Positions 11,092 to 21,834 of a stretch of DNA of 57,036 bases are shown here, in pieces. The notes under the pieces were generated by a model. That model did not search any database. It was not told where the DNA came from and saw nothing but the letters and a program-made list of their open reading frames with translations. The DNA is from Clarireedia homoeocarpa (lineage: Eukaryota; Ascomycota; Leotiomycetes; Helotiales; Rutstroemiaceae): NCBI GenBank assembly GCA_001465935.1, contig LNKV01000092.1, positions 1 through 57,036 of the forward strand, in the 5' to 3' direction. A program made the translations under genes and the position numbers. The first letter of the stretch is position 1. Each line of letters begins with the position of its first letter.

Positions 11092-12073
11092 GGGAATTGC
11101 ACATGCAGGATTCATGCAACGGGAGGAAAGTCCTGCTCCACTGGAAAATATAAAGCTTCACCGTCACCCACGTTCTCAGATCCAGCTTTCATATTGACGA
11201 TTTTTTCATCATTTTCTCCAGTGTATAATCTTCCTGTTGGTTTATTGAACTAATCTCGTATGGGTACAGGAGTACTACTGAAACGCTTCACTAACTAAGT
11301 CATTGCCCCATATGGGGATGCCCTCAATACAGGAGAGCTGGGCTATATAGGTAGCTTAGATCTACATAGAAAGGAGAATCAGACTCAATTAAACCTAAGC
11401 ACACGTACCTCTTTGACTGGTATGGTGGTGCTCATTAATTCAAGTCGAACCAACACTTCCATCATGCAGTTCTTAGTAAAGCACAACTTCCACCATGGCC
11501 CGATACAGATCCAAGACGCCCGCTGTACCCAAGTCTAAAAGAACCAAAGGTTCCGTTGCACCTTCTGAATATTTCTCTTCTACCAAAGATCCTGTACCCG
11601 AAAATCGAGGCTCGGTGAGAATCCACCAATTGAACCACACCGGCTGAAGGATTGGTATCTTCGAGTAACGATATTATCCGATTTTGTTCGGACTTTCTGG
11701 GGCCGTTTCTTGCCACGATTTCTACTTGTCCATAGTTTTTCAAGCTAGATAAAATGCGCTTTATTGTAAATAGTTAGATAGAAGGAATTGCTCTATTAAT
11801 CTAGAATTGTAGTCCGATTCCAGGTATTATAGTCTATAACGATAGTGGGGAAAACCCTTTCAACCTATTCCGAAAGTTGGATTTCGAATAGGAAACTCGA
11901 TTGGTGGCCGGCTATAGCATACCTATGGAATGTGCAGATTCAATCTCGGAATCGCCAGAAATCCAGCCTAGTACTTATATTTTTTTTTCTAATTGAAGTG
12001 ATTAAAACATTGACGAGAATTTTTCAAGAGACCCTTCTATGCGTTGCTGCTGCGTATCAGTTAAAGATTTATC
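11092..12073. other. intergenic with promoter duplicate and weak operator
   Basis: Contains promoter copy B (11302-11450), followed only by very short frames. At 11870-11887 CCGAAA and TTTCGA are inverted with a 6-bp spacer, about 190 bp before the first HxxHC gene. No gene supported. Confidence 0.4.
11302..11450 (+). repeat. duplicated promoter segment, copy B
   Basis: Second copy of the promoter of the PLP enzyme gene, with its TATA-like ctatata, lying 211 bp behind that gene's stop codon. The coding sequence that follows does not match the PLP enzyme; only frames of fewer than 50 codons follow. Confidence 0.7.
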
Positions 12074-12910
12074 ATGGCTCGTTTTAAAGATTTGGTGTCG
12101 GAACTACGAAAATGTATGTAGAATAATACCTCACGCACACTCATATTATGTCGCTCCAACTTACTATCGACGACAGGGGCCTTCTCAACCTCAGATGACA
12201 ACGAAAACACTGATAAGCTTCTTGGTCACCCAGCGTCATCCTCTGTCTCATCGATAGACGAAGAGGAATATTCATTGCCGTCTCAAAGACAGACACAAAC
12301 TCAAAACAAGCACAGAATATTTTTCATCTCCGTTCTTCTCGCGATAGTTGTATTAGGTGCAGTAACTCTTACAGCACTCACCAAAGACAGCCACAGCGGC
12401 ATTGTACCAAATTCACCCCCGCCACCTTCTCAAGGAGGCTCCCAAGTCGTCGCACATTGTGGTATCTCAGCACAAGAAGCTATTGAACGCGGCTGTTTAT
12501 GGGACATCATGTCTTTCGGCTGGATCCACCCTCTCTGCTTCGATAAAGAAGAAGCCGACCGCTGGGCAGCAAAATATGGACCGTTCAGATGGTACATTGA
12601 TGACGGGCAGCCAGTAGACGAGAAAGAACAGCCTCTGAATGAAACTTTGACGCAGCCGTTGAGCTTGGACGAGATTCCTTTCACCCAAGCAGTGTGGACA
12701 ACGCAGGGTTATCATATTATGCATTGTTTATATTTATTGAAGATGGTGCATATGGCTGCCTTGAAGAACGCACCTGTGAGTAATGAGGCGGTGAATTTGG
12801 GACATACGGACCATTGTGTGGGATTGATTGGGAATACTGAATTGATTGAATATGATACAATCACGACGCCAGTGCGGCTCCTCTTTGTACAGTGTGTTAC
12901 TCTCACATAA
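12074..12910 (+). CDS. HxxHC-doublet membrane protein 1 (UstYa/DUF3328-like)
   Basis: Two exons, 12074-12113 and 12177-12910, 257 residues; the 63-bp intron was placed because it links a good ATG (MARFKDL) to the open frame. Order of parts: a short polar Ser/Asp-rich cytosolic tail, one membrane segment (IFFISVLLAIVVLGAVTLTAL), then an outer domain with CG-(x)4-EA-(x)4-GC-(x)2-DIMSF, WIHPLCFD, GPFRWY and two HxxHC motifs, YHIMHC and GHTDHC, about 30 residues apart. Paired HxxHC after a single N-terminal helix is the signature of UstYa-type oxidases acting on RiPP and peptide precursors. Overall similarity to UstYa itself looks low, so the assignment is motif-based. Three paralogues follow at 21835, 23951 and 25588. 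Confidence 0.7.
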
Positions 12911-13272
12911 TGTCGGTCGGTAAATGCAGGATAGAAGCATGGGATATTTCTTGACTCGTTAGATAGAAAACGAAATATTAATGTTTCTCTCCCCAAGAAA
13001 TCAAGTGGGAATTTACGGTCTTACTATGCAAGTCTACAAAGACAATTTTCACTTTGTTTATCTCTTGACGATACATCCCTGCTTGGATTGTATAGCAAGC
13101 TCACGCGAAGCTACGTATTATTTATCAGGCTGTGCAGTAAAAAACTGTATCAGCGGATATTTCTAAACGACTCTTTTCTACGGATTTTATCTTTTACTTT
13201 AGAGTAATCTGCAGATTCTGTTCCGAATTTACAATCTACTCTATAGATTTATAGTTTATCTATAGATATCTG

Positions 13273-13283
13273 CGGATAATCCG
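13273..13283. promoter_or_regulatory. CGG-N5-CCG palindrome
   Basis: CGGATAATCCG, an inverted CGG pair with 5-bp spacing, the kind of site bound by Zn2Cys6 dimers; AflR itself uses an N5-spaced palindrome. Lies downstream of the first HxxHC gene and 1 kb beyond the 3' end of the regulator gene. Function inferred only. Confidence 0.35.
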
Positions 13284-13336
13284 TATATATAAAATTTCTA
13301 CTTATTTGCGAATAGCTTTAAAAATCCGCAGTTAGT

Positions 13337-13347
13337 CGGAATATCCG
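13337..13347. promoter_or_regulatory. CGG-N5-CCG palindrome, with CCG-N8-CGG overlapping
   Basis: CGGAATATCCG at 13337-13347. A CCG at 13326-13328 makes an everted CCG-N8-CGG with it, the same geometry as the CCGAAANNTTTCGG sites elsewhere in the cluster. A further CGG follows directly (CCGCGG). Confidence 0.35.
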
Positions 13348-14030
13348 CGGATTTACTATAGTAGTATTATCTGAGAATTGCTATTATCTGCTCTGGAACG
13401 GATTAATCAGCGGATTGTCTTAGTAATACTATAGAACTTCTACAGTTAACTGTTTGTATAACCTATTATTTATATAAGCAGCTGTAAGCAACAATTGAAT
13501 CTCAACCCTCAGAATTAGGGCAGGTACTTCAAATTTGAGGTTCAAGCATAACGGATACTATGCAGTAATCATTACTTACATAGAGCAACATTACGAAAGC
13601 ACCTCGTGGAAGAAATGTAAATGCAGTTCCATTCCAGCAACCTCTCACCTCATGAATCCTGAGTATTCCCACGCCAGCAGCCCCTCACTTATGATCCCGG
13701 TTATCCGGAAACCCCCTCTCGCGCTCACTAATCTATCAAACTCATAGAAGTCATACGAATATTTTACTGCGTTCCGATCTTGGTTTTTGTGGCTGTCACT
13801 AACCCTTCAACAATTGGGTGTTTAAGTAACCCGTGAGCGACCGAGTACGATAATGCTCTGCAGATACGAACTATTGGCTGATGAAAAGCTTGGGTACCCG
13901 CATGGAGCTATGTTCAATCTTGCTCCAAGTATCCACCCGCCCGCTGATCCGAGCAGAATTATCGCCAATCAGTACATAGACACTTATCAACTGTCAGAGC
14001 TAGCATGGAAGAAATCCTATTTACTCTAAG

Positions 14031-14270
14031 TTACTTGGTCTCAAGGATAAATAATTCCACCCCTAGTTGCTTTGCCTTCTAGTAGCTTCTGAATTTTGGC
14101 CAATCAAAGAAGTCATAAAAAGTGCTGCTTTAAAATTCTTATCTCAAATCATCAGCAATGAGATATCTGCTTGTGGGTAATATGTGCTAGATAGCAGTAA
14201 AGCAGCACTAGATACAGTTTTTGACGTAGAGCAACTAGGGGTGGAATTATTTATCCTTGAGACGAAGTAA
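14031..14270. mobile_element. 240-bp foldback MITE with 40-bp terminal inverted repeats
   Basis: 14031-14070 (beginning TTACTTGGTCTCAAGG) and 14231-14270 are inverted copies that differ at one of 40 positions. Inside, AGTGCTGCTTTA and TAAAGCAGCACT form a second nested stem. There is no coding capacity, so it is non-autonomous. No clear target-site duplication is seen. Confidence 0.8.
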
Positions 14271-14392
14271 TAGTAAGCCCTAAAAAACCCCTGTGCTGGC
14301 GCTGGCGCTAAGTAACGTCAAAAAGCTTGGTCAACGACTATAATTCAATTACTATGCTGACGATCGGTTGCAAACTGCCTCTATCATGATTT

Positions 14393-16226
14393 CTATGTTA
14401 CTTCGGATTTGAATCGTCCACGGAAGCCTTCAAGCAAGCCGATCATGCTGTCTTGTATCATTTCTTCCTCTTTTCCCGCCACCCTAGAAACACATTTGCT
14501 TTGGTTATTAGAAGTCGTTGTTTCTAGTAGCTCCTTACAAATCTTTTCGGCCCTAGCCTTCTCTATCTTGAGAATGGCTTTCATGATACTTGGAGAATTA
14601 CCTACGTCTGTAAATTCCATCTCCCCAATTTTAATGCTCAGTGCTACTTTCTTATCAGTGTCACCCTCACTGTCTATGGAAAGTTCAGTGGGGTTAGAGA
14701 GCAACTCGTACGCATTATGCACTTGCTGAAGAATTGCTACGCAAATGATCAACAAGGTTGAGGTAAGACCTGGCTGACAAGAAGAGCACTGTGCCAAGGT
14801 TAAGGTTTCGCAAACCAATAGGCCATTCCGCGTTGCTGCGAATATGCTATCCAGTGATGAAGCAAAGTTGCTGCGAACGATAGAATGCAAACTGAAGAGA
14901 CTGAATAGTGCAGATTGCAGGCAACTACAACTGCCCGAAACGGATTTCTCCAAAAGAGGATCAAGATTTTTTGGTTTAGAGGGTAGGTCGTTTCCATGTG
15001 ATTGCTCAGTAGCCTCAAACCGGTCGATCTTATAGTTGATATTATGGATGAAATTATCATTTTCAAAGAAGGAGTCCAAAATAGGTATGCTGAGTGGACT
15101 GTTACTATAAAATTGAGAAGCTTCGTGGAATGAAATATTATCATCCGGGATATCAGTTGATTCATGCATGACTGCCGGTGGCTGGCATGTGCTTCTAGAA
15201 TTGGAGTTTTGGGGATCAGAGGTTGATCTTTGATGTTTCCGATGGAGCGTTTGTGGATGCAGCACTGTTATGTCTTTTGGATCTGAAAAGGTTAGCCCTA
15301 AATATATTATGGAGAGTTAGGTTCACGAACAGAAAGCTTCGCTGTCATTGCCATGCAGATCTGTTGCTGTTGAGCTTGTCCCAAAGTCTAATTATTGTTA
15401 GTTGAGAATGTTATAGGTGAAAGCCAACCTACCCTCCATATCTCGATCAGACTTAGTTTGCGAAGGTAATGAACTTTTCTTTCTGGATAACTCTATTGGC
15501 AATGGTGGTGCTGACCGCTTTCGTGATCGCACCATATCAACGGCAGCACTGTAGGTACATGTATTACCGTTTAGACTACATCGTTGACAGCAACCAGGCT
15601 CTCGGGTACACTTGACTTTGAACCGATAGCATTGGTCACATGCAGAAGTCCTAGTGGGAGCCGTAGGTTGTTTGGAGGTCGTTTGATAGGACTTATCGTC
15701 CGTTGCAGAATGACTTTCAACATCATCGATACTGGAGTGGTAGTTACTTGTATCTTTATCGTCTTGAGAGGACTGCCACCAATCTAAAGATTGAGTGCCT
15801 GCTGATTTTAACTTTCAAGTCCTTTCTCTAGAGGGAACTGAGCTTACCATTGGATTTCATTGCTGGCGTTGGTAGTGGAGTTGGTAGTGGAGTATGATTT
15901 TGAATTTCTTCAAGGCCTAAAGCCTTTGTCAGAATTACAATTAACATTGAGAATTGGAATGATAAACCTTCAATTGACAGATTTGAAGTATTTATTTGAG
16001 TTGAGTTCTCCCTTTGACTCTGGGTGCTGCTGTCAGTCTCGTTGTGGAATTGCCGGCGACTTTTTGCACTTTTCTTAGGCCTTCCCATGAACTTTCCAAA
16101 GCTGTAAGTGCAAGAGCTTCCTAACTCCGCGCATCTTTGACATTGAATTGGATGTTTCGAACAATTATGTTTGGTGCGGAAACACTGATCACAAGCATTA
16201 CTTCCGATCTTGCACTCGTCAGGCAT
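14393..16226 (-). CDS. transcription factor with two Zn2Cys6 fingers and AflR-like C-terminal region
   Basis: Four exons, 16226-15848, 15801-15433, 15387-15331 and 15282-14393, 564 residues, all junctions in frame. Finger 1 (about residues 12-38) is ACDQC-x6-C-x6-C-x2-C-x6-C ending SCTYS. Finger 2, about 150 residues later, is again ACDQC-x6-C-x6-C-x2-C-x6-C ending TCTYS and is followed by a basic RSRKR stretch. Between them lie Ser/Thr- and Pro-rich linkers (PLPTPLPTP). The C-terminal exon has the Cys-rich CSCLQSALFSLFSL segment typical of the AflR family. AflR-type proteins are pathway-specific activators with one finger; two fingers in one chain is unusual. Splitting into two genes is the alternative, but no stop or start separates them. 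The acceptor at 15801 is a tandem CAGCAG that can add or drop one residue. Likely regulator of the surrounding cluster. Confidence 0.78.
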
Positions 16227-17847
16227 AATTTTCAAATAAATTGTTATGTGTAGATGTGGAAAATAGTAGCAGTAACTCTGACATAAAGATATATGAGCAA
16301 TCTCACCTTGGTTATAAATATATTCTAAAGTTAGTCTTTTGCCGCTTTCAAAGAGCTGGGCAACGTCCAGGGGGACGCCTGCTGTGCTAACCATAACAAG
16401 CAGTTGCTAAAAGCTAATATGTCTGTCAGATTCCACCCGCGCACTGCCAAGTGAAGATGAATCATAATTGGTGCATTTGTATGGTCCTAAATTCCTACAC
16501 CTACTGTTGTAATAGCGTGACCCGGCTGGTGCTGGGGTATCTGGCGTGGCATTGCAGCGTAACACTGCGTTAGACTGGCTGACAAGCGGGGTTCTATAGT
16601 TCTAGGCGACACAGCGTCCCAAAAATGAAGAATCGGAGGAACTTTGCGAATGCCCATCGTAATATTGTGGATCAAATTATCGGGCTCCGATTTTTTAGAT
16701 TACGATGTTTAGAGTTCTCTATCGTCAATCTGTCACAATTTTTTATCATTGTGTAGATAAGTCCTGTCTCCAGCACAGTTGTTGATCATGTGAAGACTTG
16801 CTCGATCGCCGCGCTTGGCTGGATAGTGTCTGATCGTGCTATGATAAGTCGATTATCGGTGTACTTGTCGCCATGGGTGGTTCATAGCGTAAGTCTCCTG
16901 CGTTTACACCCCAGCTTCCTTGTTATTTTCTTCACGCTTGAGAGCTGTAATGTTAAAGTTATAGATTCGTGGTGATACGAGCCTTCCTCTCGTCTCAAGG
17001 ATAGGACGTGTTCCCTCAACTTTTCGTTATTCAATGAAAGATCACACCATAACCTGACTTGATAGATAGATACTCCATCGAGGTTTTGGAACATAAAGCT
17101 CGAGATGGGAAATAATTACGTCCCCTCGACGTTAAGCAATAGTCAACGGCGCCAAGATGATGCCGCTTGTCATTTTGGGGTTTGTTTTGGAATAATTCAC
17201 GTGAGGAGTGGTTGTACACTACATAGCGCATGCAATTCAATATCAGTACAGTACAGACTGTACAGAGATAGAATGCTGTACAGAAGTGCTAGCTCTGAAA
17301 GGAGTTAGAATATCATACTTAGACTTGCAAAAAATTGACTTATATCAAATTACTTATCATCTTACCATACATGTGAGGAAATTTATCCGAAGGTAAACCA
17401 ACGGTTTCAAATGGCTAAAATACGAGACGCCTCGAGGAAAACAGGAAAGCAGCTAACAAATCTATAAATGAGTGACTGAAACTTCGGATTTTAGTGACAG
17501 TCTAATAATATAGACAACTATAGACTGGCGCGGCTAGGAATTTTTATCTGTACACTGTATACCCCGTGACTGCCTGTACACCTACGAATACATCTTTCAG
17601 CTGAGTCTGACTCGGTTATCGAAATTACAACAAATCATCTTGCTACAGCAATCACAGCTCCGGCTTCAACTATAGAGGATTTAAATCCCTAGGTATATCT
17701 AAACTATGTACATAAGACATAGGATACTATTTCGTTATATAGCTTAGCAAATCTAGAGAATATGAAAGTTTAAGTGTAAAGGTAGATTGACGAGAATTCT
17801 TTGAAAAACTTCAGTCTAGTAGATTTTATATATAAATATATTTTCAT
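16227..17847. other. intergenic, no gene recognised
   Basis: 1.6 kb between the 5' end of the regulator and the 3' end of the GT25 gene. Only short, uncharacteristic frames on both strands; nothing supported apart from the regulator promoter. Confidence 0.4.
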
Positions 17848-19230
17848 TTAGCTTGCCTCTCGAAATCTTCCTTTACTTGCCTCAGAGAATCTAATCTCTA
17901 TCTCGAGCTCATCAAGCCATTCTTTATCTTTTCTTACTAGTTGCCTGAACTCCTTGTCTATACTTTCCCGTATAGAAATATCGATGTTCTTTGCAAATGG
18001 TTAGCTATCTCTATTTAATATTCCCAAAACGAGAAATGTTCAAAATTAAAGGAAATAGCACTATATATTACCTGGCTATACAGTGGTTTGGTCCTTTTCC
18101 CCTCCTCTTTTTCTCTATTATCCGAGTCTTTGCCTTTTGTGCCGGGCGGAAGATACTCATGAAATATTCCAGGAGTGACTGAGAAACAATTCATGTAGGA
18201 TCTGCAAGTATCGGCTAGACTAGTGTCGAATTCATATGGGAGACCATCGACACTTAAATGGTATCTATTGTCAATCAGCTTTTAAGTTTAGCGAAGGGTA
18301 TCACTAATACTCACAGAATACGTTGGGCACCTTCATATGTTACAGCATATGCCAGAGTTGATAAGGGATAGTCGCTTCGGTGAAGAACCCTGGTGGCTGT
18401 TGAGAAATGTTTTGATACTCCCGCATTTCCAGAACTCAGATTCCTAGGAACCGTAGGGTCATAGATAGTACTTCTTTGACTTTCATCATCAGGTATCCTG
18501 TCTCCCAGAGTTCCGAGCCAGATAATACTATCTATAATATTAACCGAGAAGACGAGGACTGGGGAACATGTTATAAATACGTACTCCCAATTTTTTGTAA
18601 ATGATGATGTTTGTAATTTGTCAATTACCCTTCCCATCTGTTCCTTGATCCTTACATCCCAGTCTACATCATCTTCTATTATCAATGCGCTGGTGATTCT
18701 CTGATGAATTATTCTGGATTCGAACGTGAGCTTTTATCGCAGCAATGGATTTTATTAGTCGTGTAGCTCTACCTTCGTATAATATTCATATGACCTCTCC
18801 AGCTTCCAATGTATCCATTTCCTGTCTTCCTTGTCATGCCCTACATATATTTAGTAAGCTATACATACTCAGTTCTAGAAACTTCACATTTTGAATAACA
18901 AATAGCACTTACTATTGGAAAGGCAACTTCATCCACGTCTTTTCCCCACACGCCATCTGCAAAATCTACTTCCAAATCCGCGACTGCTGTAGCTAATTGT
19001 AGCGAATCTTGACGATCAGTTCGAGAGGGAAGACTTAAAGCAAAGATCTTTTGGAATCCAAGTGTTCGGTTCGTAGCTGGGACTTGCGAGAAATCAGAAT
19101 AGACAGATACTCTGACTGTAAATACTACCAGGAGGAAAATCATGAAAACCGCAATGGATTTTAATACGAGATTGCGATAAGAATGTGACCATTGTAGCCA
19201 TTCTTTCTTGTTTTGGGTATTGGAATGCAT
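17848..19230 (-). CDS. GT25-family glycosyltransferase, type II membrane protein
   Basis: Six exons: 19230-18913, 18840-18773, 18713-18585, 18527-18315, 18264-18072 and 17988-17848, 353 residues. A short cytosolic tail is followed by one membrane helix (LVLKSIAVFMIFLLVVFTVRV), giving Golgi-type topology. The GT25 domain follows: FQKIFALSLPSRTDR, then GSWRGHMNIIR, then LIIEDDVDWD (metal/nucleotide-sugar acidic cluster), WDIIWLGTLGD, and a late KGKDSDN. Introns were set so these family blocks join. The intron at 18584-18528 is 57 bp and open, so its retention would keep frame. GT25 enzymes transfer hexoses to proteins or glycans in the secretory route. A CCGAAAGGTTTCGG palindrome lies 90 bp before the ATG. 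Plausible glycosylation of a secreted cluster product. Confidence 0.85.
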
Positions 19231-19319
19231 GCTTATCAGTCGTGCGAAGAAGTATAGTAAATTTGAGTGATGTAGAATAGCTTTGATTTTTATGTATATA
19301 CGGCAACGCGCTGAAAAGT

Positions 19320-19333
19320 CCGAAAGGTTTCGG
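19320..19333. promoter_or_regulatory. CCGAAA-GG-TTTCGG operator (GT25 promoter)
   Basis: Perfect 6-bp arms around 2 bp, equal to an everted CCG-N8-CGG. Lies 90 bp upstream of the GT25 start, just beyond a TATA-like tatgtatata. The same palindrome, read on the other strand, is at 23800-23813. Confidence 0.6.
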
Positions 19334-19491
19334 ATGTTGAGGGGACCTTGATTAGTGATAGAAACCAAGCTTACTGAATTGTGAGCCAGAAAAGAGGTTC
19401 TTAGATCCTATTATGGTATAGTAAATTCTATAATTAGAACCAAACAATAGTATATTTTAAGATTTCAGAATATTATTGAGCTTTAAGATAA

Positions 19492-21381
19492 TCACAATTT
19501 CCTCGCACTCCAGGCAGCACAGCCTGCAGCCAGGACTCCCATTCTTAATACCCATCTCAGGGCCTCCGTTTCATCAATATTGAATTGTTTGCATCCCCAG
19601 AAGATTACAGATGCAACAAGAGCTGATAACATCTGTGGTGTTGCAATAGCGATGTTGTGTATGGCCATCGTCACTCCAACTCTTGACCTGAGGTCCACAC
19701 TTTCCGGGTTGTCAGACTGATCTTCTATGTCTTTTTCCGTGGCTTCTAAATTGGGAAGTCTAGTCGAAGCTATGGTGGAGGTAGAAAATTCTATCTCGGC
19801 ACTGATCATGGCAAATGGTGCCCATTGAGTTAGAGTCCAGGAAATACCAAGAAGCGAGACAAATAAAACACTGGTCATGAAACCATCTCCAAGCGTTGCC
19901 CCAAACAGTGCGAAAGCATTGATGATATGTGAGATCATCCAGACTCCTGGAAGTGTCAGGCTTCTCCTAACTGTGTTTCGCCGTACCTTAGAGACATCTG
20001 ACTTTCCAATTGCGAGTTGCTCGCCCTTCTGCCACTCCAGTTCTGAAGTAAATGAATAATCTGGGTTTTTGATGAGATATGGCAAGCTAAGGTTGGCAAT
20101 GAGTGCCACAATCGAAAATACCAGCATTGCCAGAGTAGCATGTCGAATTGACTGCTGTCGAAGGGCGTTGTAAAACTTGGTAGAGGGTGGCCCCATTTTT
20201 TCAAGCAGAGTTTGAGCTTCATCTAAATTGATCTAGTCAGTATTCAGAACCAAGTAAGAAAATATGGAGCATAAATATAGCTTACATAGCCTGCTTAGAT
20301 ATCTGTACGCAAAAATTGAGTTAGTGATACGATTATTTTGAAAATCACGGGGTACTCACAATACGATGTTGAAAAGGAAAGGGAACCAAGCCAACCATGC
20401 AAAGAACTGGACGATACATATTCTTTTGATTGTTGGTGGTAGCGTTAGTATCGCCCTGTAGATCTCTGTCAAAATTTGTCCAACACCCGATTTCTGAAGT
20501 CCACTATTATCGATATCTACTGTCGTCTCCTCAATCATCAGAGATGTAATAGCGACAGTGGCCCCAAGAAAAATTGAAGCAATTAAGCAGAGACCCTTGA
20601 ATTGAGAATTATTCAGTGATTTCAACATCTTTGGCATCTCAATAAAGGCACAGCCGTACCCAATTGCACTCCCAATGATGACCACAAAGCTTGCAAAAGA
20701 ATTTGCTCGGGCTGCTTGAGTACCAGGACACGCATCTGCAATCAATGCTCTGATACTTGTCTGAACAGGTTGAATAGCGATATTCAGTGCCCATACTCCA
20801 GCAATTGCGAGCACTTGAATGACCAACTTTGCGCCGAAGCCATGATCCGAAACTCCCAAAATTTTGCAGATCAGTTGAATGCCCTCGCTTGTCCAGGAAA
20901 GAGCATTGATGCAAGCTATAGTAGCAATAGTCCCGTATACCATGAAGGGTCTTCTTCGGCCCCATTTATGGGCGCAAAAGTCGCTCTTGTATCCGATATA
21001 CGGCTGGAGGAGAGTGCCACAGATTGGTCCTGCAAGCCAGACTAGGGATACCACGGATGGTTGTAAGCCAAGAGAGGCAAGGTAACTCTGATAATAGTAA
21101 GAAAAACAACCCATTTACATTTATTGAGACGTGGCATACTGATCCTTGAGCCATAACTGTTGCCCAAACAACCTGGAGTCTAGAGGTTTATCACTTAGTT
21201 TCATCGGAAAGTTTCGGGGATGGAGTCATGTTGGCTCTTACCCTCCTATACTTATCGTGAGACAAATTAAATACAACTTGCAACGACCTGCAATCTCATC
21301 TTCTCTACGTTTTCGCATCCCCTCATTGCCCTCAGCTGGTGCTTTTATTTGTTCATGGTGACGCATTTTGTGAATTTTCAT
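19492..21381 (-). CDS. GPH-type (SUT-like) sugar/proton symporter
   Basis: Five exons: 21381-21242, 21179-21140, 21087-20360, a 17-bp micro-exon 20302-20286, and 20222-19492; 551 residues. Start at 21381; ATG 21366 is also in frame. Splicing builds helix 1 (YLICLTISIGGLQ) and then SYLASLGL. WLAGPICGTLLQPYIGYKSD and the loop WGRRRPFM follow, the fingerprint of the glycoside-pentoside-hexuronide family to which fungal and plant sucrose/alpha-glucoside carriers belong. About 12 helices are expected with a long polar loop. The micro-exon is the least certain part. The promoter side shares a CCGAAA-type palindrome with the neighbouring HxxHC gene. Here it may move a sugar or a glycosylated product. 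Confidence 0.82.
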
Positions 21382-21834
21382 TAGCAAGAAGCCGCTATTG
21401 CTCCAACAAAGATCAACGAATAAAGTTTGATAAAACCAGTAGAGAACAGGTGTATAAAAATGTCAAAATAGAGAAAGATCCTAAAGAGAAAAGCACGCAA
21501 GTGTACTAAAGCAACTCGAGAGGAGTTAGTAGCAATGCACTCGATCTCCACTTGGTTATCACATTCCTCGTCGTAAATTTCATGTTTCTAGAAATCGGGT
21601 TCACGAAGTTCCGAAAATACTCGGTACACCCTCTACCTCCCGGAGCCACAAATTCAGGAGCACCATAATTTTCCGATACTACATTACTGGCAACGTTATC
21701 AATAAGTGGGTACTGTGTTGCTCTTTTCTATCCTATCTCTTCTTGAAGAGACCTAAGGTCCCCAGGTAGTCATCGATCCTTTTCATATTTCTTTATCATA
21801 AATTCATTTGAGTCAAAGTGTGATCCAAATCATA
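21382..21834. promoter_or_regulatory. divergent promoter, transporter / HxxHC gene 2
   Basis: About 450 bp between two divergently transcribed genes. Contains the CCGAAAATACTCGG site at 21611-21624 near its middle; otherwise no feature seen. Confidence 0.5.
21611..21624. promoter_or_regulatory. CCGAAA-AT-ACTCGG operator (divergent promoter)
   Basis: Same 14-bp layout as the perfect sites, with two mismatches in the right arm. 230 bp before the transporter start and 211 bp before HxxHC gene 2. Confidence 0.45.

Larger units (their letters stand above)
12911..14392. other. intergenic: CGG/CCG site cluster and a foldback element
   Basis: No gene supported. 13150-13415 is rich in CGGAT/ATCCG words, including two CGG-N5-CCG palindromes. 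14031-14270 is a foldback MITE-like element. Confidence 0.5.

Noticed and set aside
11462..11743. 93-codon minus-strand frame and a 50-codon plus-strand frame (MARYRSK...) behind promoter copy B
   Set aside because: No recognisable domain, overlapping on opposite strands, basic low-complexity composition; neither matches the gene whose promoter was duplicated.
15828..16394. Separate short Zn2Cys6 protein starting at 16394
   Set aside because: A clean intron (15847-15802) joins it in frame to the second finger, and the extra N-terminal residues from 16394 look non-coding, so one gene from 16226 is preferred.
16487..17396. Several 60-70 codon frames on both strands
   Set aside because: Overlapping, featureless, and not joinable into a longer protein.
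21202..21222. CGGAAAGTTTCGG in the first intron of the transporter as another operator
   Set aside because: Spacing between arms is one base short and the outer triplet is not inverted correctly; likely chance.
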